NCBI GenBank assembly: GCA_029937655.1
Contig: JAPYPK010000065.1
Coordinates: 1 to 7,925 of the forward strand
Reading direction: 5' to 3'
DNA: 7,925 bases
Source: Nitrospinaceae bacterium
Lineage (GTDB): Bacteria > Nitrospinota > Nitrospinia > Nitrospinales > VA-1
Both the position numbers and the translations under genes were made by a program. Under the pieces are notes generated by a model that had not been told where the DNA came from, searched no databases, and saw only the letters and a program-made list of their open reading frames with translations. The number at the start of each line of letters is the position of its first letter. The first letter of the stretch is position 1. Below, piece after piece: positions 1 to 6,930 of this stretch.

Positions 1-2276
1 CTTGAAATCGTACCTGCAATATCAACATCATCTGCCTCAATTGTAATGCTCGCATTATCTTCAGTTGTAAGGGCCTTGCCGGAAGCCATGGTAAATGTAC
101 CCGTACCATTTTCATCAGAGTCGGGGTTGAAAGTCGCAAACGATGCTATCGTCAGGTCACCGTTAACAGTGACTCCATTCCCTGCGTTTACCGTAACTTG
201 TTTAAGTGTCGAAGCAGTTGTACCAAACTCTACTGACCCGTTAGAACCACTTGAATTTAATGTAACACCACCTGAAATATGCGAAAGCGTCACCCCATCG
301 ACATAGATATTGCCACTTGAACTGTCGCCAATCACTAATTTCCCCGCGGTGATGTCGCTTAATTCGCTCTGTATCAATGTCAACCCGCAGGCAGAACCAT
401 TACAAATAGTCGAGACTGTTGATGCAGTTGTGCTTGCCGTTGTGCCATCCAACCCAATAGTTTCACCACTTCCACCCAGAATGGTTAATGTTCCAGCTCC
501 GGCATCCAATGCCCCCGACAAAGTAAAGTCTGTTCCTGTAAGGGTAATATCGCCTCCGTTGGTATCTATGGCTCCAACTGACACAGTTCCACCAGCACTC
601 ATAACAATACTTCCGCCAGAGGTTTCAATTGTATCCGACGTGTCTGTAAAAGATATATTTCCAGTAGTTGCAGTGAAGGTAACGCTTTGTCCACTTGTCT
701 GAGCAAATGTCAAACTGTTATTGAGAGTGATGGAACTGGTAGCAACCATATCGATGTTTGTAGTGGAAGCAACTGACTCAAGAATGTTTTCATAGGTTGT
801 GAAAGAGCTCGCTGCACTAGCAGATGCTGTGCCTGAACCTCCCGAAATAGTTATATAGTCCGGATCCAGCAAAAGAGTCCCTGATTTCCCGTTTGCAGCA
901 GTTGTATCCACACGACCAGAAAAGTAAAGCTCTTCTTTCCCAGAAACTTCTGCGAATCCGCCATCACCAAATAGTCTTCCACCACGCGACCTTATGGTTC
1001 CAAAAAAATCTGTACGACGATCAGCCCAGAAAATAGTTCTTCCTCCATTACCTCCTGTCATCGCATCAGCAAAAATGGAAACATTGGCACCTACATAGTT
1101 TTCTAACGCTGTTGGAATTGAACCTAAACCCTGATAATCGCCACCAACGAGCACAAGGCCACCCCCAGCATCACCGGAAACATCAATAAAGGCATTATCA
1201 TAAAGGCCGACTCTGTTACCCAAAATATGAACAACGCCGCCGGTCTCGTTGGTCCCTAAACCCGTCGCATCAATAGCTCCTGAAACACTAACTAATCCGT
1301 TACTGTCACCCGTAAGATAAATGGAACCATTTTTTTCTGTTATGGATTGAGCCTGGATATACCCAGACATATTGATAACATTGTCTATTAAACCCTGTGC
1401 AGACCGAACATCCATTGCCACCGTCCCACCATCGGCAAAAATATTTCCACTGTTGGATACAAGAGAGGTTAATTGTTCTCCGTTGAATCCCGTCACGCTT
1501 TGCATGACCTGACTGTCCACACCCAAGTTGACCAGTTGATCGCCATATAGGTCTAGAGTGAAAGTATTTCCAGCAGCAAGGCTTACTTTCCCTAACCGGG
1601 CACTGATGATTCCTGTATTTTGAACTCCTGGTGCGACAAATGCGATCAGCCCCCCTTCTGAGGCAGTAATAGTTCCACGATTGGTAATTGTATTTGAAAA
1701 CTCAGGAGAGATATTAAAGTTGTACTGTCCATTTATGAAATTTGTATCCGATATATCGCTTGTCGTCGCGACCAAACCATGAACATCAATTTCTGCTCCA
1801 TTCCCAAAAAGAATACCGTTGCGGTTTATCAACATTAAGTTTCCATTTGATGTTAGCTTCCCGAATATTGAAGATGGGTCGTTCCCTGTAACGCGATTCA
1901 AAGTTACTGAACCTGCAGATGGTACTTGAAAATTGACATGCTCCCCCCCCGCAATACTAAATGAGCTCCAGTCAATGATCGATTTATCACTGCTCTGAGA
2001 AATATTGAGCCTGCTATCTGAAACCTGATTAATTGTCGCTGAACCCGCCTGCACGCTACCATTAGTTGGCAAGGCATAAATCAAGGATGGGAAAATGCCT
2101 AAAAGGTACGTGAGAAATGAAACTAGAAAAATAAGACCTCTTCCAGGCCTCCTCATTTGGCGAATTAAATGATGGTTAAGGGTAGAATTACCCATTTGGA
2201 TAAACGGTTTATTTTCTTCCACGACCGGACGAACCGACTGCATAAAAACCCGTTGTCCCATTTTCATTATATTCAT
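1..2276 (-). CDS. TpsA-family filamentous haemagglutinin-like exoprotein, N-terminal part (runs off the window)
   Basis: The frame is open from the ATG at 2276 to the window edge: 758 codons seen, C-terminus missing. It is the secreted partner of a two-partner (type Vb) system, probably a surface or matrix adhesin. Residues 1-68 form an extended signal peptide: a long polar N-region, a hydrophobic core at about 48-67, and a likely cut after IYA (68). The TPS domain follows, with the family block LNRVTGNDPSSIFGKL (126-141) and LINRNGILFG (149-158). Residues about 405-477 hold the GGNGG...FWAD...GTLLLDP block common in large haemagglutinin-like exoproteins. After that comes Gly/Ser/Thr-rich sequence typical of a beta-helix, with one Cys pair (625, 630). 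The ATG at 2276 is chosen because AAGGGA lies 6 bases upstream; later ATGs (codons 4, 6, 28, 41) lack a comparable site. Family assignment is firm; the ligand is unknown. Confidence 0.94.
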   Translation of the reverse strand, partial: MNIMKMGQRVFMQSVRPVVEENKPFIQMGNSTLNHHLIRQMRRPGRGLIFLVSFLTYLLGIFPSLIYALPTNGSVQAGSATINQVSDSRLNISQSSDKSIIDWSSFSIAGGEHVNFQVPSAGSVTLNRVTGNDPSSIFGKLTSNGNLMLINRNGILFGNGAEIDVHGLVATTSDISDTNFINGQYNFNISPEFSNTITNRGTITASEGGLIAFVAPGVQNTGIISARLGKVSLAAGNTFTLDLYGDQLVNLGVDSQVMQSVTGFNGEQLTSLVSNSGNIFADGGTVAMDVRSAQGLIDNVINMSGYIQAQSITEKNGSIYLTGDSNGLVSVSGAIDATGLGTNETGGVVHILGNRVGLYDNAFIDVSGDAGGGLVLVGGDYQGLGSIPTALENYVGANVSIFADAMTGGNGGRTIFWADRRTDFFGTIRSRGGRLFGDGGFAEVSGKEELYFSGRVDTTAANGKSGTLLLDPDYITISGGSGTASASAASSFTTYENILESVASTTNIDMVATSSITLNNSLTFAQTSGQSVTFTATTGNISFTDTSDTIETSGGSIVMSAGGTVSVGAIDTNGGDITLTGTDFTLSGALDAGAGTLTILGGSGETIGLDGTTASTTASTVSTICNGSACGLTLIQSELSDITAGKLVIGDSSSGNIYVDGVTLSHISGGVTLNSSGSNGSVEFGTTASTLKQVTVNAGNGVTVNGDLTIASFATFNPDSDENGTGTFTMASGKALTTEDNASITIEADDVDIAGTIS
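1943..1950 (-). repeat. G8 homopolymer tract inside the tpsA-like coding region
   Basis: Eight consecutive G residues (C on the plus strand) cover codons 109-112 (Ala-Gly-Gly-Glu) in the early TPS domain. Loss of one G would bring a TAA into frame at codon 124, leaving a 123-residue product that ends in the TPS domain. As given, the tract is in the frame that keeps the gene open. Confidence 0.85.
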
Positions 2277-2282
2277 AATGAT

Positions 2283-2288
2283 TCCCTT
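2283..2288 (-). promoter_or_regulatory. Ribosome binding site of the tpsA-like gene
   Basis: On the minus strand AAGGGA lies 6 bases before the ATG at 2276. It decides the start in favour of the long (68-residue) signal peptide. The 96 bases between the tpsB stop and this start show neither a hairpin-plus-T-run terminator nor a good promoter, which favours one transcript with tpsB. Confidence 0.75.
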
Positions 2289-2372
2289 GCAACTCTCAGG
2301 CTAAAACAATATCCAAATATATAATTTCCAAAAATTCTCTGTAAAAAGGACTACCCAATAGACACACTGCGA

Positions 2373-4112
2373 TTAAAATCTATTAGACAAACTAAAAAAG
2401 AATCTCGGATCCTTATTCCCTTCTGCAGCCACATTATCTGACACGGGCTTATTCATTTCTAGATAACCGGAAATCGAATCGGTAACATTAAACCTCACCC
2501 CCAAACCTATTGAGGTTAGATCCTGCCGTTTAGCACCTGTGGACGTTTGCACCTTATTCCAAACTGACCCATAATCTAGAAAACTATAGAGCTGGAAGTC
2601 TGATAAATAATCCCATGCAGGACGAAATGCTTTTTGCAATTCAACTTTAAAGGCAATTCCATGATCACCAGTAATTTCAGAAGAGTCATACGCTCGAGCA
2701 TACTGAGAACCGCCCACGCCAAATTCTTCAGATGCTAGTAATTTGTCAAAGGAGTATTGCCACGAAGCAGCACCTAACAAGTTCCAACTGGGTGCCATGC
2801 TTTGTATTCTCATGAAACTTCCGGTTAATTTTGTAAAATCACTCCTACCCTGTGTCCGTGAAAGGTTAGACGAGCCTGATTCCGTCGCATCAAAAACATT
2901 TAGCCCTTGGCTCAGGTTTAACCGGATAAGGTTTACCCCCTTGTTCGTGTCGGCAAAATCATAAGAAAATCCCATAGTCATCACTCGTAAACGATCTTCT
3001 GAATCTAGCGACCCGAGAATTTTTGTTGTTGAGTTTCTTCCTGTGAAACCCAAATACCCAGTCAGGTTTTTTCCTCGAGACCGAAGAAATGGGTGTGTCA
3101 ACCGAAGAGTAATGCTCCTACTGTCTCCATTAATATCAAATTGCTTAAGACTAGAACCCGGTTCTGACTCACTTACTGAACCTGAGAAAAATAACCTCGT
3201 ACCTTCCTGGTTTACTGGGAGGTCATAAAACGCATTCATAAAAAGCAACTCTTCCGTTTGACTGGTAACCACTCCCTGCAAACCCGTGCGATCGTAACTG
3301 CCTAACAGTGAATTTGCTGTAACTCCACCTGAAAACTGGTACGGGCCATTAAATTTTGAACCTCGGTTATCAGCTCCCACGTGACCCTCGAAAGCCTTAT
3401 CCGCTAAAATTAATGTCATAGTTGTAGCGCTCGGTTTATCTTCCGACGGTGTCAAGACAGACTTAGCCGCTACTCCAGGCAAATCATCAATCAGCAACAA
3501 GTACCGTTCGAGGTCGAGCGCGCGCAATGGACGAGATTTTAGGATTTTTTTCTTGTACTGATTGATTAATTTTCTAGGACCGCGGACAGGCCCTTGGATT
3601 TTTATTTTGTCGATATAACCTTCAATAATTTTTAGGTAAACTACCCCATTGTTTATTTTCTGCGGTGGGACAATGGCCTTAGACAAGATATAACCATCAT
3701 TTCGATACTTATTCGTTATTGATTGAGCTATTTCATAAATATCCTTAAGGGTTAGCTCTTTCTTCAAATAGTTGCTATATAAATGTTTGAAAGCTTTCTT
3801 GTCATAAATGGTTGTTCCTTGAATGAATAATTGCTTTAAAACAAACTTGACTCCTTTTAGATCTTCGGGAAACACAGGTACCATAGTTTTAGGCTTGATG
3901 GGAATGACAGAAGATTTTGGACTAGGCTGTTGCCCAAACCTACGGTCAAACCGATGGGGCGCGGCCTGTTTATACGTACGATCACGCCCCTCTGGGGAAA
4001 TCTGAGCCTGAACTTCACCACCTTGGATCGGCCAGCTGAACATCCCCACTAGAAACAAGATTAGTACTCTAAAATGATTTGAGCCAATAAGGGCTCTAGA
4101 ATTCTCCACCAT
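2373..4112 (-). CDS. TpsB-family outer-membrane transporter (FhaC/ShlB type) with two POTRA domains
   Basis: 579 residues, the usual size of a TpsB pore that secretes its TpsA partner across the outer membrane. Layout: signal peptide with hydrophobic core at about 15-29 and a likely cut after VQAQ (37); a Pro/basic linker to about 87; POTRA 1 at about 88-163, with the ITNKYRNDGYILSKAIVPPQ signature; POTRA 2 at about 164-236; then a beta-barrel of about 340 residues, enough for the 16 strands of the family. The inward loop L6 motif is YARAYD (471-476), where FhaC has VRGY. The Arg is kept (R473), as is the partner motif FLDYG (511-515, D513). The protein ends in Phe, as expected of a barrel recognised by the BAM machinery. 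The ATG follows AGGA by 4 bases. It lies immediately upstream of its tpsA-like substrate gene, which is the normal TPS order. Confidence 0.95.
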   Translation of the reverse strand: MVENSRALIGSNHFRVLILFLVGMFSWPIQGGEVQAQISPEGRDRTYKQAAPHRFDRRFGQQPSPKSSVIPIKPKTMVPVFPEDLKGVKFVLKQLFIQGTTIYDKKAFKHLYSNYLKKELTLKDIYEIAQSITNKYRNDGYILSKAIVPPQKINNGVVYLKIIEGYIDKIKIQGPVRGPRKLINQYKKKILKSRPLRALDLERYLLLIDDLPGVAAKSVLTPSEDKPSATTMTLILADKAFEGHVGADNRGSKFNGPYQFSGGVTANSLLGSYDRTGLQGVVTSQTEELLFMNAFYDLPVNQEGTRLFFSGSVSESEPGSSLKQFDINGDSRSITLRLTHPFLRSRGKNLTGYLGFTGRNSTTKILGSLDSEDRLRVMTMGFSYDFADTNKGVNLIRLNLSQGLNVFDATESGSSNLSRTQGRSDFTKLTGSFMRIQSMAPSWNLLGAASWQYSFDKLLASEEFGVGGSQYARAYDSSEITGDHGIAFKVELQKAFRPAWDYLSDFQLYSFLDYGSVWNKVQTSTGAKRQDLTSIGLGVRFNVTDSISGYLEMNKPVSDNVAAEGNKDPRFFFSLSNRF

Positions 4113-4273
4113 AGTTTCCTATCGGATAAATTTAGCTATGTATTAAGCTTTACAAGCGAGTTTCAAAAACATTTGATGACCCGTAACTCTTTATTGAATA
4201 AGATGTTCAGGAAAAAAGGTATTTCATGGTGCCGCGGGCAGATGAATGCTCGTTGTCCCAAACCCGCAAAAAA

Positions 4274-4290
4274 ACTATAAAATTTATAGT
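4274..4290 (-). repeat. AT-rich palindrome followed by a T-run in the tpsB leader
   Basis: ACTATAAA and TTTATAGT are perfect 8-base arms around one central base. On the minus strand the right arm runs straight into more T, at 4273-4268. It lies about 25 bases downstream of the predicted sigma-54 start. It could be an operator for a dimeric repressor. It could also be a weak attenuator hairpin, but a realistic loop leaves only about 5 mostly A-U pairs, so the terminator reading is poor. Confidence 0.4.
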
Positions 4291-4325
4291 CTGCAATGAC
4301 TTGGACACACTATTGCCCGATAAAA

Positions 4326-4342
4326 AGCAAAGACTGTGCCAA
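4326..4342 (-). promoter_or_regulatory. Sigma-54 (RpoN) -24/-12 promoter driving the TPS operon
   Basis: Read on the minus strand, the sequence is TTGGCACAGTCTTTGCT. This fits the sigma-54 consensus TTGGCACR-N4-TTGCW. The invariant GG (4340-4339) and GC (4328-4327) are separated by exactly 10 bases. The site points at tpsB, and transcription would start near 4315, giving a leader of about 200 bases. Such promoters need an AAA+ enhancer-binding activator, so the operon is probably switched by a signal rather than constitutive. The activator gene is not in the window. Confidence 0.82.
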
Positions 4343-4437
4343 ATATGGGACTACCCCAGTGGGAGCTAAACCCCTTTATTTATAATATTTTACTTAATTT
4401 TAAAGTACTTAGATCAAAAGGGGTTGGATGCAAATCG

Positions 4438-4450
4438 GGAAGTATCTTCC
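4438..4450. promoter_or_regulatory. Small dyad GGAAG-TAT-CTTCC, possible enhancer-binding site
   Basis: This is a perfect 5-base inverted repeat with a 3-base spacer, centred about 129 bases upstream of the predicted sigma-54 start. That is within the usual distance range for upstream activator sites. A dyad this short can arise by chance, and no second copy with the same sequence was seen nearby. Confidence 0.22.
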
Positions 4451-4714
4451 TTTTTAAAGTGTCAATATGAGAACTTTGAACTGGAAAAGGACAATATTGC
4501 GGGGGACGTAATAAAGCTCTTAAGTTGCCGCTAATGAAGTTGTAGGAGACTGAAACAATTGGCTTAGTTTCCAAAATTAGTAATATCCAAAAAGTAATTA
4601 GGAAGATTTTTCTTCGAAAACCATCAGCCATTTTTTCTACCAAACGGCTATTGTTGTAGAAAACTGGGTCTGAAGTAATTTAATTTCTTTGTGTTAATAT
4701 CAGGAGTCTCATTC

Positions 4715-4745
4715 AAGGAGTTAATTCTGGTTATCAAAATAACCA
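4715..4745 (+). promoter_or_regulatory. Displaced Shine-Dalgarno plus hairpin before the mutase start
   Basis: AAGGAG lies at 4715-4720 but the first possible in-frame start is TTG at 4753, directly after an in-frame TAA (4750-4752). That is 32 bases, too far for normal initiation. Between them TGGTTAT (4728-4734) and ATAACCA (4739-4745) form a perfect 7-bp stem with a CAAA loop. Folding it out leaves about 14 bases, closer to a workable distance. Hairpin-bridged ribosome binding sites are known from phage T4 genes 25 and 38. The repeat could instead be a protein operator. Confidence 0.45.
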
Positions 4746-4752
4746 ATCCTAA

Positions 4753-6930
4753 TTGTCAGGTTTATTACTATTGTCCCCTCAAGAACATCCAAAACCAAGT
4801 TTAAATAAAAAAACCTTCGTTCGCGAGCTTCGTTTGCAGGGAACAGATGGCATCCGCCGTGAAGTAAGGCTCTCCTCCTCACAAGAGACCACGAATTTAA
4901 CTCCCCAAGAAGTCTTCTTGAAGCTTGGATTCATCACAGAAGAATTCATGGAAATATATGCCTATGCCCATATCAAGCAGTTAATGTCTACAGGAAAAAT
5001 TCAGACTGGGGACAGTGTTATTATTGGGTGGGACCCTAGAGATCCAAAAGGGAATTATACTTCTGCCGTCGTTAGCGGGATATGTAAAGCAGGCGTAAAT
5101 GCACTGGTTTTAGGTGTAGTTCCCACCCCATTGGTTCCAATGTATATGCTTTACAAAAATGCCCGCGGCGGTTTGATGGTAACCGCTTCTCATAATCCAA
5201 GAGATCAGAATGGCATTAAAATTTTTTCTTCTTTCCAAGGGCTAAAGCTACTACCTGATAATGACTTAACCTTGACGCATGCTGTCCTTGAAGTAAAACC
5301 TTCAACTCTAGAAAAGCTTACTCTTAAGGGAAAATGTATTGACTCTCGAAAAGAGGCCTTGGAATTGTTTCATAACTTTTCTCTCGCGCCAAAAAATACA
5401 TGGATCCCACCAGAATTTGAGAAGAATCTTTTTAAAAATATTACCTTAGTAGTCGATCCCGCTAACGGGTCGCTTTCTGACATCGCAGCAAAAATATTTC
5501 ACCAACTCGGGTTCGGAAATGTAATAGAAATAAATTCCAAGTTAAACGGCGATGTAAATCTAAAAAGCGGCGTGGCCGACTTAGAGGGCAAAGCCATAAT
5601 AACAAGAGAAATGATCGAGAAAGGAACTGGGATATTTTCAAAACATTTGGCTATTACAAAGTTGCTAGACCTTGGCCAAAAAAATAGAACTTTGGTTGCT
5701 AAGGGAGATAAAAAAATTTGTGGAGCTGTTTTTGATGCCGACGGAGATCGATTCTATCGACTGGATTATGATGCATCTAAGGACGCCTTAATTGTTATGA
5801 GTGGAGACGAAGCTGCTTTCTTTCAAGCCAAACACCTCATAACCTCTAACCCCAAACAATACAAAGGAACCACATACATTAACACCGTTGAAAGTGACTT
5901 TAATGCATCGGTCGCGGCTAAAAAACTGGGCTTTCTTCCCGTGCTCACACCTGTGGGAGATAAATGGATTTTGCTAAAAATTGCTTTACTCACAGCGGAA
6001 AAAAAAATTCGTGCGGCAAAAAAATTAAAAGGAACGAAAGTACTAGCAACCAGCATACTAGAAAAGTGGAAAAACATTCAAAATAAAGATTCTCTAAACG
6101 TTTTAAATATAGAAGAACTAGAGTCAGAGTTGAACCAATTTTTTAAAATTAACAAAGCTGAGGGGTATGTCGCTAATAGTAACAAAAATGATCTCTTTTC
6201 TATTGGTAGCGAGGAAACCGGACACTGTATCACTGAAGGCTACCTCACTTTCAAAAATGAAACACAAGTGTCGGTTTTTTTTGGCAATGGAGTCAAAAGT
6301 GCCATAAACACATTCGTTGCTACCCAATTTTTATTAGAATCAAAACCAACGCGGGCCTACTTTGCTAACCTTACTCGCCCGTTCCCCCCCGGATATAAGC
6401 AAACTTTCTATACTTACTACGTGAACAAAAAACTTTTCCATAAAAATTCACAACTATGGAACCAAGTAAAAACATCAATATATCAAGAAGGACGGAACAA
6501 AGGCTTTAGTCCTCGGTTCACTAGTTTTAGTGCAGAGCCTGACATGTTGTACATTAAACTTAGTTCAAAAAAAAATGAGAACGCCGCCATTTTTGTCCGA
6601 AACTCAGGAACTGAAAATAAAATAGGGGTTAATTTGAGAGGATCGATGAAGAGTGCTGCAAAGTTGAAGTCCATCGGTGAAAAATGTATTAAAATATTAT
6701 TATATTCTATGAAGGACTTTGAAAACCACCTTTGCAAATTAGAGAAAAGTATTCTCAATCAACTAATTTTTGGATCGGTTTTAAATACTAAGCTAAAGTT
6801 AAAAAAACCTGCGGGGGAAAGGGTTCTTTCGGAAATGGCGAAACAGGGCCTAATTCGACTAACCAGGGATGGCCATACCCTTACTGTCCTTGGGAAATGG
6901 TACCTATCTATAAAGAAGCAGGATGGTTAA
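4753..6930 (+). CDS. Alpha-D-phosphohexomutase (phosphoglucomutase/phosphomannomutase family) with C-terminal extension
   Basis: It should interconvert a hexose 6-phosphate and 1-phosphate in the cytoplasm, supplying nucleotide-sugar synthesis. All four family motifs are present: the catalytic phosphoserine loop TASHNP (144-149, Ser146), the metal loop DADGDR (328-333), the sugar loop GSEETGH (485-491) and the phosphate loop RNSGTENK (616-623). GTDGIRR (30-36) is the usual N-terminal signature. The substrate (glucose, mannose or glucosamine phosphate) cannot be told from these. At 725 residues it far exceeds the common 450-460. Extra sequence lies at about 410-480, before the sugar loop, and at about 645-725. 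The last part (PAGERVLSEMAKQGLIRL, then a T..G..L pattern) resembles a winged helix. The start is uncertain: TTG at 4753 or 4771, since the first in-frame ATG (4948) would remove GTDGIRR. Its stop overlaps the next short frame. Confidence 0.9.
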   Translation: MSGLLLLSPQEHPKPSLNKKTFVRELRLQGTDGIRREVRLSSSQETTNLTPQEVFLKLGFITEEFMEIYAYAHIKQLMSTGKIQTGDSVIIGWDPRDPKGNYTSAVVSGICKAGVNALVLGVVPTPLVPMYMLYKNARGGLMVTASHNPRDQNGIKIFSSFQGLKLLPDNDLTLTHAVLEVKPSTLEKLTLKGKCIDSRKEALELFHNFSLAPKNTWIPPEFEKNLFKNITLVVDPANGSLSDIAAKIFHQLGFGNVIEINSKLNGDVNLKSGVADLEGKAIITREMIEKGTGIFSKHLAITKLLDLGQKNRTLVAKGDKKICGAVFDADGDRFYRLDYDASKDALIVMSGDEAAFFQAKHLITSNPKQYKGTTYINTVESDFNASVAAKKLGFLPVLTPVGDKWILLKIALLTAEKKIRAAKKLKGTKVLATSILEKWKNIQNKDSLNVLNIEELESELNQFFKINKAEGYVANSNKNDLFSIGSEETGHCITEGYLTFKNETQVSVFFGNGVKSAINTFVATQFLLESKPTRAYFANLTRPFPPGYKQTFYTYYVNKKLFHKNSQLWNQVKTSIYQEGRNKGFSPRFTSFSAEPDMLYIKLSSKKNENAAIFVRNSGTENKIGVNLRGSMKSAAKLKSIGEKCIKILLYSMKDFENHLCKLEKSILNQLIFGSVLNTKLKLKKPAGERVLSEMAKQGLIRLTRDGHTLTVLGKWYLSIKKQDG

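Larger units (their letters stand above)
4113..4752. other. Divergent intergenic region, 640 bases, regulatory
   Basis: No convincing gene lies between the TPS operon and the sugar-enzyme operon. It holds the sigma-54 promoter (4342-4326), a palindrome in the tpsB leader (4274-4290), a small dyad (4438-4450) at about -129 from the predicted start, and the ribosome-binding and hairpin region of the mutase (4715-4752). In the leader, GCGGG and CCCGC on the minus strand (4267-4263 and 4238-4234) could pair as a 5-bp stem. For the mutase operon the best sigma-70-like match is weak: TTGTAG (4654-4659), 16 bases, TAATTT (4676-4681). An 87-codon minus frame at 4643-4380 is judged not to be a gene. 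Confidence 0.6.

Noticed and set aside
46..702. Two plus-strand open frames (46-306, 310-702) of Pro/Val/Ser-rich sequence
   Set aside because: They are antisense to the tpsA-like gene, whose Gly/Thr/Asn-rich repeats leave few stops on the opposite strand. They have no homology-like motifs.
2277..2372. Possible separate promoter or terminator between tpsB and tpsA
   Set aside because: The gap is AT-rich, but no -35/-10 pair with reasonable spacing and no GC stem with a T-run was found.
4230..4240. TGCC-GCG-GGCA mini-dyad in the tpsB leader
   Set aside because: It has only four pairs with a 3-base loop, which is too small to call by itself.
4321..4380. Plus-strand GCAAAG...GGGAGCTAAACCCC segment resembling part of a cyclic-di-GMP riboswitch
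   Set aside because: The conserved core and paired stems could not be laid out. The GCAAAG is better explained as the complement of the sigma-54 -12 element.
4380..4643. 87-codon minus-strand open frame with a hydrophobic N-terminal stretch
   Set aside because: It would start at TTG (or an ATG at 4631) without a Shine-Dalgarno, has no recognisable domain, and lies in the region expected to hold upstream activator sites for the sigma-54 promoter. A real small membrane protein is not excluded.
6384..6390. C7 tract in the mutase gene, and an A9 tract at 6567-6575
   Set aside because: Both are in frame within a housekeeping-type cytoplasmic enzyme, and such runs of A are common in AT-rich genes. 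There is less reason than for the adhesin G8 to suspect a switch.
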